15,660 nt of DNA, taken from positions 1 to 15,660 of the forward strand of contig CAZBKB010000021.1 of assembly GCA_964492425.1 (NCBI GenBank). Reading direction: 5' to 3'. Below, one piece after another: positions 7,401 through 13,053 of the stretch. A program made the position numbers and the translations under genes. The first letter of the stretch is position 1, and each line of letters opens with the position of its first letter. This DNA is from LBZV01 sp000993855. GTDB lineage: Bacteria; Patescibacteriota; Microgenomatia; Curtissbacterales; GWA2-41-24. The notes beneath the pieces are model-generated. The model saw only the letters and a program-made list of their open reading frames with translations. It ran no database searches and was not told the origin of the DNA.

Positions 7401-9000
7401 CGCCCCATACTGCGCCATCTACAACCTCAAGTTTGACCCTAAAGCGGACAATCCTCTGGACATCGTTAACATCATCCCAGGCGAATGTGCAAACCAGACC
7501 GACCAATACAAACTGAATACTGAACCAAATGTAATCTGTACATTTACCTTCACTTTCGATTCGAATATTCTTGCCGTCGATGGCAACCCTTCAAACGACC
7601 TGAAAATCCCGGCAACCGGTAACGGCAATTGGGACGAATGTACTCCGCCTGTTGCCGGCGTAGACTATAGAACCTGCTATCTAACAGTCAGCGTCTGGCC
7701 CAACTTTAGGATTCCCTTTCTAAGCCAGGCTTGGAATAATACGCTTTACTCCGATACCAAAGAGGTTCTGCCAACTCTCCAGCAAACCGGCCGCCCGGGA
7801 GTCTACACATTTGCCCAACCAAAAATAGTACAAGAAATTTCAACTGGCATCACCGTAGAGGACTTTGAAAGAATCAGGAGACAATGTATATCTGATACTG
7901 ATAGTACTGCGAATCCTCCCGCGGATTCAGAAGCATGTAACCAGCTTTTTGATCTATATGACGAATTAACAAAAGATAAACCCGGGTATGATTGTGATCC
8001 AGGCCCAAGACTAATTGACTTACTAAGGTGTTTTGGGCCTGTTTTTTCCCAGATCGGCAAAAACCTACCTGGACAAGTTAACGACACTTCAAATGTCGCA
8101 GGAATTAATACCTCTACCGGCACAGGAGATGGGGGAGCAGTACTTGGAGAGAACACCAACCAAAAAGAGCGCTTCATAGGCGGCGTCGAATGCGCTAAAC
8201 ACTTAACACGCGACATTATGCTCAAACCTAAAATCATGCAGCAATACTTAGGGATAGACTTTCAATGCGACCTCACCGCCTCATCCGAACCAACTGACCC
8301 GGGCGATCCACCTCCTCCTCCACCTCCACCTCCACCAGGCGGAGGCAGCGGTTGCGATGGTACTACAAGTTTTGCAAGCCTGCTTCCAACTCCGATCCCG
8401 TCAAGCTCCGGTTCTGTTTCAAGGTCTCTTGTTAGCGGTATAAGTACGGCTATAGTGAATGCAGCAAAATACGGTTCACAAAAAAGCACTACTGCCTGCG
8501 AAATACTTATCGGAATCCATTACGTAGAGGCCGGATGGAACACTGACGGTTCCTTTATCTCAGGCACAACTTTAGGTTCGCCGGAACCACAAGTACCTCC
8601 AACTGCCGCAAGCTGCACTGCTTACGGAGGAACAATTACAGATACCGGATGTGTATTTAATAGACTAGAAGACACTGCATATTATGCAGGTGACCACATC
8701 AAAGATAAAATGGCGGCTCTTGTAGGTAGTTGGCGCCCACCAAATAACTTTAACGAGATGATTGGAGCTATGTCGCTGTATAACGGTGGTGGAAACGCCA
8801 ATTGTGGGACTGGTGTCCCATACACGGGGCCTTGCCCACCCCCAACTGGTATAGACGATATTTATGCCGTAAGCCATTTCGATAGCGCACACGCCACTAT
8901 GTATTTGGTTTACTGTTCTGACTATACTCTATGTGACCCACCAGAACTTTTTACAAGAGATGGTGCTGCTACCGCAGCAAAAGAATTCTTTTTAAGATAA
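4420..9000 (+). CDS. Giant secreted surface protein with fibronectin-like, Ig-like and C-terminal lytic-transglycosylase-like domains
   Basis: 1526 residues. A basic N-terminus and a hydrophobic segment (about 19-40) form a signal peptide with cleavage near residues 45-47. Residues about 50-400 are an unrecognised region. About 422-513 resembles a fibronectin type III domain (DYWWRVHT near the end). Three Ig-like units open near Cys522, Cys610 and Cys695; the first (CVFSPTTLTAG, LGIITN) closely matches the repeats on the upstream pilins. About 780-1290 is beta-rich and Cys-containing. A polyproline linker (about 1297-1307) precedes a C-terminal domain with HYVEAGWN (Glu1370, candidate catalytic acid) and MSLYNGGG (Tyr1454), resembling Slt-type peptidoglycan hydrolases. 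I infer a tip, scaffold or wall-opening component of the same appendage. The start is set by the -10 box 6 bases upstream. A strong terminator-like hairpin lies inside at 8000-8047. The hydrolase call is by motif only. Confidence 0.7.
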   Translation: MPRLFTLPKHERRRASSTFIFIRLLSIILFLALLTLTLTLAPQVAAAPGDPPGPLPCNNPVVTSNLTDNFLTDDKGDPPGPQEEETTNNPDALKFTASRIGKIGELPAIPIRKQMQFTVNFSRLQALFGASNSNYAEGLFQDQNHARVNLLGLTNSQLQAYQGVIQRTAPKVMTDALRENYIKYIWEKPEIAESAIEFSDIAGTEPKTIHDLVESFGGTPPQAPRAGEDKTIWNTTWGKYWEKIPTSYDEFYLGKLEFRAYFGQPVIEKLKAGEPGYCDKFSLMRSVEFPVPRFFRTAQTTGVLNQMMLPKIAQSEQNNLIDITGGVVASTKTSAAGIFKSCFDFAANNPVSKVIRKVVKISMNSAMDNNKTNTKLLAKNITNPISIALKKFANFAQENLNPATPVFAVNRATNLQTTQNGCGPTGKVSATLRWTRADDPSGGLPIQDQEMEISLTSSFSPGVTQTVSLTASQSSRTFTDFFAPDTDYWWRVHTQYFGAWTTNDNVASFRTIACTAVPTPACVFSPTTLTAGDNLGIITNNFTPGSHTVKIAGRTFGNVITVGSIPDTGGSVTIPTSTVAPQQYDVLVNNGSDIRCTGILQVNAAPVPGCTVSPTTQDVGSSITVTSRNGLFGEARMALPGATTSIFIGNLPANGFISWTIPIGTAGGTYIVRVASGVFVTDCGNLTVNVPAPACTLRAAAILYPGDTFTVTSINYLEGPIQIAGAFWDPAVRPSVNLGYLTANATVTVRIPTSFDPGLYAVRVSLFAVTCGDVSVDEWTLTTTPIVHGDIVNFSTSPAPNNNGGQMKILIYKVLNPDAVDVTTNLCFPDASQLVYESNVNSSPFAWPKASVQRGKFFAILAKNGDHVSTHRCFEARFLLTVTVDGRNANFTIAPPVHVDPSVFAAVAIVISNTDLRTDVYDSGGLAKGTTTHTWTKAPGGNYRACLSNLALGVWDDAAFSCVNFEISFTYPFVSAPLDEDSCIKLHKEGKAGNAPYCAIYNLKFDPKADNPLDIVNIIPGECANQTDQYKLNTEPNVICTFTFTFDSNILAVDGNPSNDLKIPATGNGNWDECTPPVAGVDYRTCYLTVSVWPNFRIPFLSQAWNNTLYSDTKEVLPTLQQTGRPGVYTFAQPKIVQEISTGITVEDFERIRRQCISDTDSTANPPADSEACNQLFDLYDELTKDKPGYDCDPGPRLIDLLRCFGPVFSQIGKNLPGQVNDTSNVAGINTSTGTGDGGAVLGENTNQKERFIGGVECAKHLTRDIMLKPKIMQQYLGIDFQCDLTASSEPTDPGDPPPPPPPPPPGGGSGCDGTTSFASLLPTPIPSSSGSVSRSLVSGISTAIVNAAKYGSQKSTTACEILIGIHYVEAGWNTDGSFISGTTLGSPEPQVPPTAASCTAYGGTITDTGCVFNRLEDTAYYAGDHIKDKMAALVGSWRPPNNFNEMIGAMSLYNGGGNANCGTGVPYTGPCPPPTGIDDIYAVSHFDSAHATMYLVYCSDYTLCDPPELFTRDGAATAAKEFFLR
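4436..4462 (+). repeat. GAA/GAA internal-loop hairpin, copy 1 (in coding sequence)
   Basis: CCCT, a bulged T, CC, GAA, GC, the loop ATGA, GC, GAA, GG, AGGG. The two arms pair fully apart from the bulge and the symmetric GAA/GAA loop, which could form tandem sheared G-A pairs. It covers codons 6-15 of the large gene. A second copy with the same core lies at 12955-12983. Confidence 0.6.
8000..8047 (+). terminator. Terminator-like hairpin inside the large CDS
   Basis: CAGGCCCAAGAC (8000-8011) pairs with GTTTTGGGCCTG (8030-8041) over 12 base pairs with one G-T wobble and an 18-base loop. TTTTTT follows directly at 8042-8047. It has the form of an intrinsic terminator but lies in the sense direction within the open frame, upstream of the part encoding the polyproline linker and the lytic-like domain. 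It could attenuate the long transcript or be coincidental. Confidence 0.45.
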
Positions 9001-9591
9001 ATGGCAAACTTAACCCAAATAAGAGGCATACTTATCTCAAAAAAGGTAATCATCACCTTTACAATACTATTAGTTCTATTAGTATTTATTATCCCAATTC
9101 TTTTAACTCAATCTACAAAAATTACAGAAGAGGATTTTCCTCTTCCCGTAAAAGAACAGCCTGTACAAGACGGTAAATTCGACGACAAAGCGCCTATTAG
9201 TCAAAAGTCTAAGGCGGCAATCGAATCGCTAAAGCCGTATCTAATTTATCGGGAAACATTCACAACCACCAGTGAGCAAAAAGTTACTTTTGCCGTATTT
9301 ACCAAACCTCTCGATGAATACACTCTTTTCGTAGAAATAATCGGTATAAACTTTCAATCAAACCACGACGATCCATTGCTTGCAAGAAACGTTCAAAGTT
9401 TTCGCGAAACCGCAGAAAAAATTTTAGCATTTATTAAAAAACATGATGTGAATCCCCAAGACATATTCATTTCATGGGGCGGACAAGCCTATGTTCAAAA
9501 AAGTGCTGATGTCTGGCTCAATGTATCAGAGGAGTATCCAAAAGTCATCAAAGCAGGAGACCAATGGGAATTCGAAAAAACAACCCTATAA
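9001..9591 (+). CDS. Single-pass membrane protein of unknown function
   Basis: 196 residues. One strong membrane segment (about 16-36) follows a short basic N-terminus; the remaining ~155 residues are polar and, by the positive-inside rule, extracellular. No cysteines and no catalytic motif are seen. A mixed alpha/beta domain is suggested around 75-180 (strands near VTFAVFTKP and TLFVEIIGI, then a helix near ETAEKILAFIKKHD, then IFISWGG). I do not recognise the family. The ATG is immediately after the stop of the 1526-residue protein without a Shine-Dalgarno, so the two are almost certainly co-transcribed and the product likely helps anchor or assemble that protein. This link is inferred from position only. 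Confidence 0.6.
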   Translation: MANLTQIRGILISKKVIITFTILLVLLVFIIPILLTQSTKITEEDFPLPVKEQPVQDGKFDDKAPISQKSKAAIESLKPYLIYRETFTTTSEQKVTFAVFTKPLDEYTLFVEIIGINFQSNHDDPLLARNVQSFRETAEKILAFIKKHDVNPQDIFISWGGQAYVQKSADVWLNVSEEYPKVIKAGDQWEFEKTTL

Positions 9592-9672
9592 GCACACCTA
9601 CACCAATAATTTGGCACAAATTATATCCCTTTCAAGCCAAAACTTGCCCCAAACCGACAAAAGAATAGTCTC

Positions 9673-9704
9673 AGCTTCACTTGAAGCTAGTTTTGTGCTA
9701 AAAT
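9673..9704 (+). promoter_or_regulatory. Promoter and operator-like palindrome of the AbiE-like module
   Basis: AGCTTCA (9673-9679) and TGAAGCT (9682-9688) are exact inverted repeats with a 2-base centre. A -10-like TAAAAT (9699-9704, after TGTGC) ends 8 bases before the ATG at 9713; TTCACT (9676-9681) is at -35 spacing of 17 and lies within the palindrome. AbiE-type systems are known to repress their own promoter through inverted repeats, so this is a good candidate operator. The rest of 9592-9712 shows nothing clear, including no terminator for the pilin locus. Confidence 0.5.
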
Positions 9705-9712
9705 GAGCCCAT

Positions 9713-9943
9713 ATGTCGGCACTCCCAAAATCATTTAAAAGGTACTTTTGGGAAACGGATTTTGCAAAAATCGACCTTAAAAAACACCAAACATACATAA
9801 TAGAAAGGCTTTTGGAATACGGAAATTTAGAGGCCTACAGGTGGCTGGTCAAAAATGTCGCCAAGCCAAAAATCAAAAATGTCGCCGCAAACAGCCGTCG
9901 CATTAGCCCAAAAACCAAAAATTTCTGGCAGGCCATTATTTAA
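9713..9943 (+). CDS. DUF6922-like protein, probable antitoxin partner of the nucleotidyltransferase
   Basis: 76 residues. The sequence opens with LPKSFKRYFWETDF, continues with a helix containing QTYIIERLLEYGNLEAYRWLVKN, and ends with SRRISPKTKNFWQAII. I recognise this pattern as the small DUF6922-type protein usually found directly upstream of AbiEii-like nucleotidyltransferases in Patescibacteria and others. The size is normal for that family. It probably acts as antitoxin or regulator in place of the longer AbiEi; this role is inferred from gene order. The ATG is 8 bases after a -10 box, so the mRNA has almost no leader, and the downstream gene starts 3 bases after its stop. Confidence 0.65.
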   Translation: MSALPKSFKRYFWETDFAKIDLKKHQTYIIERLLEYGNLEAYRWLVKNVAKPKIKNVAANSRRISPKTKNFWQAII

Positions 9944-9946
9944 ACC

Positions 9947-10594
9947 GTGTACACCAATACCCTTTCCAAGCCAACAAAGAGAGCGCTCGAAAAACTGGAT
10001 TCCTCAGTTTTTTTTACCGAAACGGGTGCCTACCTTGCAGGCGGGACTGCACTCGCCCTGCACCTCGGGCACCGGTATTCCGAAGACCTTGATTTTTTTA
10101 CCCCCAAACCTTTCTTGCCCAAAACACAAATCCAGTTTCTTTCACAAATAGGGGAATTCAAGCTTAACCAGACCGGCTGGGGGACAATTTTAGGTGAGTT
10201 TGAAGGTGCAAAATTTAGCCTTTTTTACTATCAGTACAAGTTGATTGAAAAACCCCAACGGATTTTAAAAAGCACTAATTTGGCCTCGCTTGCAGATATA
10301 GCCTCAATGAAAATAGCAGCTATCGCCGACAGAGGGACCAAAAGGGATTTTATTGACCTGTTTTTTTTAACAAGGGTTTTTTCGTTAGAAAAAATGCTTT
10401 CATATTACGACCAAAAGTACGCAAAACTCCAAGCTAACAAAACTCATATCCTTAAAAGCTTGTTCTATTTTGAAGAAGCAGAAAATGACGCTCCTCCACA
10501 GATGATCCAAACAATTGACTGGCAGGAAGTTAAGAAGTATTTTGAAAAAGAAGTCAAAAAAATATCCCAAGGTTTGATTACTTCAGCCACTTAA
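9947..10594 (+). CDS. AbiEii/AbiGii-type nucleotidyltransferase toxin
   Basis: 215 residues. The nucleotidyltransferase signature is clear: AGGTALALHLGHR (31-43) followed by SEDLDFF (45-51), giving the GG motif and the paired Asp47/Asp49 that coordinate metal. A second conserved block, ADIASMKIAAIADRGTKRDFIDLFFL, contains Lys122, Lys132, Asp134 and Asp137 as in the family. Characterised relatives form type IV toxin-antitoxin or abortive-infection systems in which the enzyme transfers nucleotides to RNA targets; the target here is unknown. Translation starts at GTG (9947), 3 bases after the preceding stop, so it is coupled to the putative antitoxin. The length is short compared with ~250-300 residues for many AbiEii proteins but typical for this CPR form, and no key residue is missing. 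Confidence 0.82.
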   Translation: MYTNTLSKPTKRALEKLDSSVFFTETGAYLAGGTALALHLGHRYSEDLDFFTPKPFLPKTQIQFLSQIGEFKLNQTGWGTILGEFEGAKFSLFYYQYKLIEKPQRILKSTNLASLADIASMKIAAIADRGTKRDFIDLFFLTRVFSLEKMLSYYDQKYAKLQANKTHILKSLFYFEEAENDAPPQMIQTIDWQEVKKYFEKEVKKISQGLITSAT

Positions 10595-10595
10595 C

Positions 10596-10625
10596 TTGAC
10601 TCAACTAACAAATAAGCAATATACT
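10596..10625 (+). promoter_or_regulatory. Promoter of the first lipoprotein gene
   Basis: TTGACT (10596-10601), an 18-base spacer and TATACT (10620-10625) make the best consensus promoter in the window. The ATG at 10636 is 10 bases after the -10, leaving only a few bases of leader and no Shine-Dalgarno. The -35 begins immediately after the stop codon of the nucleotidyltransferase gene. Confidence 0.65.
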
Positions 10626-10635
10626 CGCGTCGTAA

Positions 10636-11313
10636 ATGCCAAATCTTGAGCGAAAACTACCAAAACTAGCAGCACTTGCCGCGCCTGCTTTTGTCTGGCT
10701 CGCCGCCAATGCCTGCGACATCGCAGGCTCCAAGCTGCCACCGACACCGCAAGACCAAGCCACAGGAAGAGCAGTCAACCCGGAGATTCCAAAACCCACA
10801 ATCGCACCAAAAGAAAAAATTTCTACACCAGCACCCTCTCCCATAGCTACCCCTTTTAGGGAAAAATTTTTCCCTACACCTCGCATACAAGACACCCAAA
10901 TCCAAGCCATATACAATGCAGAATTAGACGTCCTTGTCATTACCGACCGTAATTATCAATACGAAATCATTCCAAACTGGTCGTTCGAAGATGTTATAAA
11001 TGAACGCTCAAAACATTGGCTTGAAAGATACCTGCCACCAGAAACAATAAGCGCAGAATGGGAAAAACTTACTAAAGCCCAACAAGTCGATTCGCAAAAC
11101 CCAAACGACCCACAAATATTCAGCCTTGCACAAGAAGCCATATCCATACTCACCCCCTTTTGCGATAAGAGTTATCCATCAAGTACTAGAGGTACTGTTC
11201 GAGGACATGTTAAAGGAATAGCATCAGCACTTTACAACAAAGATCCTCAAAACTGGCATCAGTATCGCGATTTTTTTATAAACCACCCCTGCTTTACAGT
11301 CAAAAAGCTATAA
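10636..11313 (+). CDS. Lipoprotein-like surface protein with one copy of an unrecognised two-Cys domain
   Basis: 225 residues. The N-terminus has a basic n-region, a hydrophobic stretch (about 11-24) and ANAC with Cys27, a weak lipobox (Ala rather than Leu at -3). A Pro-rich disordered linker spans about 34-85. Residues about 94-225 form a domain with a YQYEI strand, helices, NPNDP (155-159), Cys176, an HVKGIASALYNKDP block (191-204), a W at 207 and Cys219. The same plan occurs three times in the next gene, which also shares the N-terminal ANACDI motif, so the two arose by duplication. The two cysteines may form a disulfide outside the cell. No family is recognised and no function is claimed. 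The start is set by the strong promoter 10 bases upstream. Confidence 0.7.
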   Translation: MPNLERKLPKLAALAAPAFVWLAANACDIAGSKLPPTPQDQATGRAVNPEIPKPTIAPKEKISTPAPSPIATPFREKFFPTPRIQDTQIQAIYNAELDVLVITDRNYQYEIIPNWSFEDVINERSKHWLERYLPPETISAEWEKLTKAQQVDSQNPNDPQIFSLAQEAISILTPFCDKSYPSSTRGTVRGHVKGIASALYNKDPQNWHQYRDFFINHPCFTVKKL

Positions 11314-11314
11314 T
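11309..11314 (+). promoter_or_regulatory. -10 box of the second lipoprotein gene, overlapping a stop codon
   Basis: TATAAT (11309-11314) is a perfect -10 hexamer and contains the TAA stop (11311-11313) of the preceding gene. The GTG start at 11321 follows after 6 bases. No good -35 is seen at normal spacing (TTTACA at 11293-11298 is too close). It would allow leaderless initiation on GTG. Confidence 0.4.
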
Positions 11315-11320
11315 TAATAA

Positions 11321-12688
11321 GTGGCCAAAATGGAAAGAGACAAGATAATTTCAAAGCTAGGAACACTTGTCGCAGGACCTGCTCTGCTTCTGACCGCCAA
11401 CGCTTGCGACATCGGCAATAACAACACCACGAGCGAACCTGCACCGACCATAACAGGCAGTGTACTTGGTAAGACAGATCAACCGAAGCAGGACGAAACA
11501 GCAGAACAAAGCGCCGGCACCATACAAGTTAACCGCGGAGCCTATGAATATCAGCTGTATACCGGTGTAACCATCGACGACATTTTAAAAACCGCAAATT
11601 CACTCCCGGAATCAAACTCAAAAGAGGCCTTAATAGATTCAATCCAGGGCGCAAAAAGTTTGCAAAACATAAGCCCCACTCACGAGGGTATCGTTCCAAG
11701 TCTAAACAGGGCATTTAATATTTTAGATAATAATTGTGACGGAGACACAGAAAAAGAAATTGCCAAAGAAATTGCCAGCTACTCCGGAGAAAATTTTCCG
11801 GACCAATACGACGCGAACAGCCAAATATACGAACAAGGCCCATGCTCGGTTACAGGAGAAACCCAAGTTGCCGCACCCACTCATGAAAAAGGCAAGATTA
11901 ACGATGATATAAGAAGCCTCGAACCATGGACTAACAGGCATGGCCAAACTGTACATACCGTTTTAAGAGACAACTATGCCTATACATATGAATTAATCAC
12001 TATTCCAGACGTAGAGTATGCACTAGCCAGCGTTGTTGGCCTTATTCAAGATCCAAAACTTCTAGCCTATATTCCCAATCCTGACAAACGCAAGTCTATT
12101 GTCGACAAATATCAAAAAGCCAAGGATATGGAAAAATCCAACCCCAATGACCCCGAAATCCCAAAAAAAATACTGGAAGCAAGTATGGAGTACGCGCAAC
12201 AATGCACGAACGGTTTCCATGCAACGATAGTGAAAGGCTCCGCCTCCACAATTTACGCCAAAGACCCCGATTTCTGGCATGAAAATCAATTTTCTATCAT
12301 AGATAGCGGCTGTTTGGAAACAAAAAAATATATTATCTCCCCCCAATTCCCCATAAAACAACTCGACGATGGCACTTTTATTTACGAAGGCGTTACTTAT
12401 GACGACGTTCTTGAATTTGCCCAAAACTTACGGCCAGTTTTCCCACGCGACTCAGGAACCATGATCAGCTGGCTTCAGCATGCTGCGGATAACCAAGGGA
12501 ACCCTCAAGAAGAAGCCCTCGGCCTCAATTCCGCAGGATTCCTGCTGGAAGCAGGCTGCACAACCAGCGATGTAGCACTTAACCTAATTAGGCTAATTGA
12601 CTCCTTGGGAGATAACCCACCACACTCCAGCTATCACAATGGCTGTTATACAAACTTTTTCAACGACGACTACTATTTCGAGCGGTAA
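11321..12688 (+). CDS. Lipoprotein-like surface protein with three copies of the two-Cys domain
   Basis: 455 residues. A basic start, a hydrophobic stretch (about 13-26) and ANAC with Cys29 suggest a lipoprotein or tethered protein, followed by a disordered linker (about 32-66). Three domain copies follow, each starting with a short strand, then a D-(V/I)-containing helix, and having two cysteines: copy 1 about 68-178 (Cys139, Cys175), copy 2 about 210-338 (Cys295, Cys331), copy 3 about 345-448 (Cys413, Cys442). Copy 2 is closest to the single domain of the previous gene: NPNDP (274-278), VKGSASTIYAKDP (304-316) and a final Cys at the same relative place. No known family is recognised. Initiation at GTG 11321 is favoured by the -10 box; ATG 11330 is an alternative. 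No terminator is visible after the stop. Confidence 0.7.
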   Translation: MAKMERDKIISKLGTLVAGPALLLTANACDIGNNNTTSEPAPTITGSVLGKTDQPKQDETAEQSAGTIQVNRGAYEYQLYTGVTIDDILKTANSLPESNSKEALIDSIQGAKSLQNISPTHEGIVPSLNRAFNILDNNCDGDTEKEIAKEIASYSGENFPDQYDANSQIYEQGPCSVTGETQVAAPTHEKGKINDDIRSLEPWTNRHGQTVHTVLRDNYAYTYELITIPDVEYALASVVGLIQDPKLLAYIPNPDKRKSIVDKYQKAKDMEKSNPNDPEIPKKILEASMEYAQQCTNGFHATIVKGSASTIYAKDPDFWHENQFSIIDSGCLETKKYIISPQFPIKQLDDGTFIYEGVTYDDVLEFAQNLRPVFPRDSGTMISWLQHAADNQGNPQEEALGLNSAGFLLEAGCTTSDVALNLIRLIDSLGDNPPHSSYHNGCYTNFFNDDYYFER

Positions 12689-12810
12689 GCTTCTTGCCAA
12701 ACAACTCTCACTTCTGCTAACCTAAATTAACAATTTAATTCTCTTCGTGGGGAAAGTGGTGCGGAGTAACCCAACGCAAAAAGTCTAAAGACTAATGCAA
12801 CATTATAAAC

Positions 12811-12902
12811 GTTAGTCGTTCGTCGTTAGTCATCTCCAATTCCACTACTGTGCCGCAACGGTAACTAACTAGCAACTAGCCATAGTGACTAGCAACTGGC
12901 TT
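12811..12902 (+). repeat. Heptamer blocks in the long spacer
   Basis: Two blocks keep a 7-base period: GTTAGTC, GTTCGTC, GTTAGTC at 12811-12831, and CTAGCAA, CTAGCCA, TAGTGA (6 bases), CTAGCAA, CTGGCTT at 12869-12902. The second uses the same CTAG word as the arrays at 2404 and 14830. Confidence 0.6.
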
Positions 12903-12954
12903 ACAAGTCCGAACGCCGCGAGATGAATAATCCTTCCTAAAATTCCGGATGCTT

Positions 12955-13052
12955 GCTCTTCCGAAGCTTTAGCGAAGGAGAGCCCGAGCAGGCCACAACT
13001 GTACATTTTAGTTGCATTTTAAGCCTTCTCGGGACGCAAGAAAGGCTTTTTT
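12955..13052 (+). ncRNA. Candidate structured leader or small RNA ending in a terminator-like hairpin
   Basis: Three hairpins follow one another. First is GCTCT, bulged T, CC, GAA, the loop part, GAA, GG, AGAGC (12955-12983), copy 2 of the GAA/GAA element. Second is CAACT/AGTTG (12996-13000 with 13010-13014). Third is AAGCCTT/AAGGCTT (13021-13027 with 13042-13048) followed by a T-run to 13052. In addition CCCGAG (12983-12988) is complementary to CTCGGG (13028-13033), which lies in the loop of the third hairpin, so a pseudoknot or switch is possible. The T-run ends one base before the ATG at 13054. It may control the zinc-ribbon gene by attenuation, or be a separate short RNA. No known riboswitch class was recognised. 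Confidence 0.4.
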
Positions 13053-13053
13053 A

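Larger units (their letters stand above)
12689..13053 (+). other. 365-base spacer without a protein gene
   Basis: No convincing ORF is present. From left to right it holds a GTGGGG/GTGGTG pair (12747-12761), heptamers GTTAGTC, GTTCGTC, GTTAGTC (12811-12831), a CTAGCAA-type heptamer block (12869-12902), and a structured stretch with hairpins and a terminator-like end (12955-13052). No tRNA, tmRNA, SRP or RNase P signature was recognised. Confidence 0.7.

Noticed and set aside
7803..8237. 144-residue ORF on the - strand
   Set aside because: It lies wholly inside the 1526-residue gene, has no recognisable domain and no plausible initiation signals; the same holds for the other antisense ORFs at 5334-5693, 6057-6461 and 1682-2044.
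9855..10151. 98-residue + strand ORF spanning the AbiE-like gene boundary
   Set aside because: It overlaps both recognised genes in another frame and its composition is that of a shadow frame.
12684..12698. Hairpin GGTAAG-CTT-CTTGCC as terminator of the lipoprotein genes
   Set aside because: The stem is short with a G-T pair and no T-run follows, so it does not meet the form of an intrinsic terminator.
12747..12761. MraZ-box-like GTGGGG and GTGGTG pair
   Set aside because: Only two imperfect boxes 9 bases apart, and no mraZ or division gene follows; chance is likely.
12689..13053. tRNA, tmRNA, SRP RNA or RNase P RNA in the long spacer
   Set aside because: I looked for cloverleaf arms and the conserved cores of these RNAs and found none; a phrase such as AAGTCCGAAC at 12904 recalls RNase P but the context does not fit.
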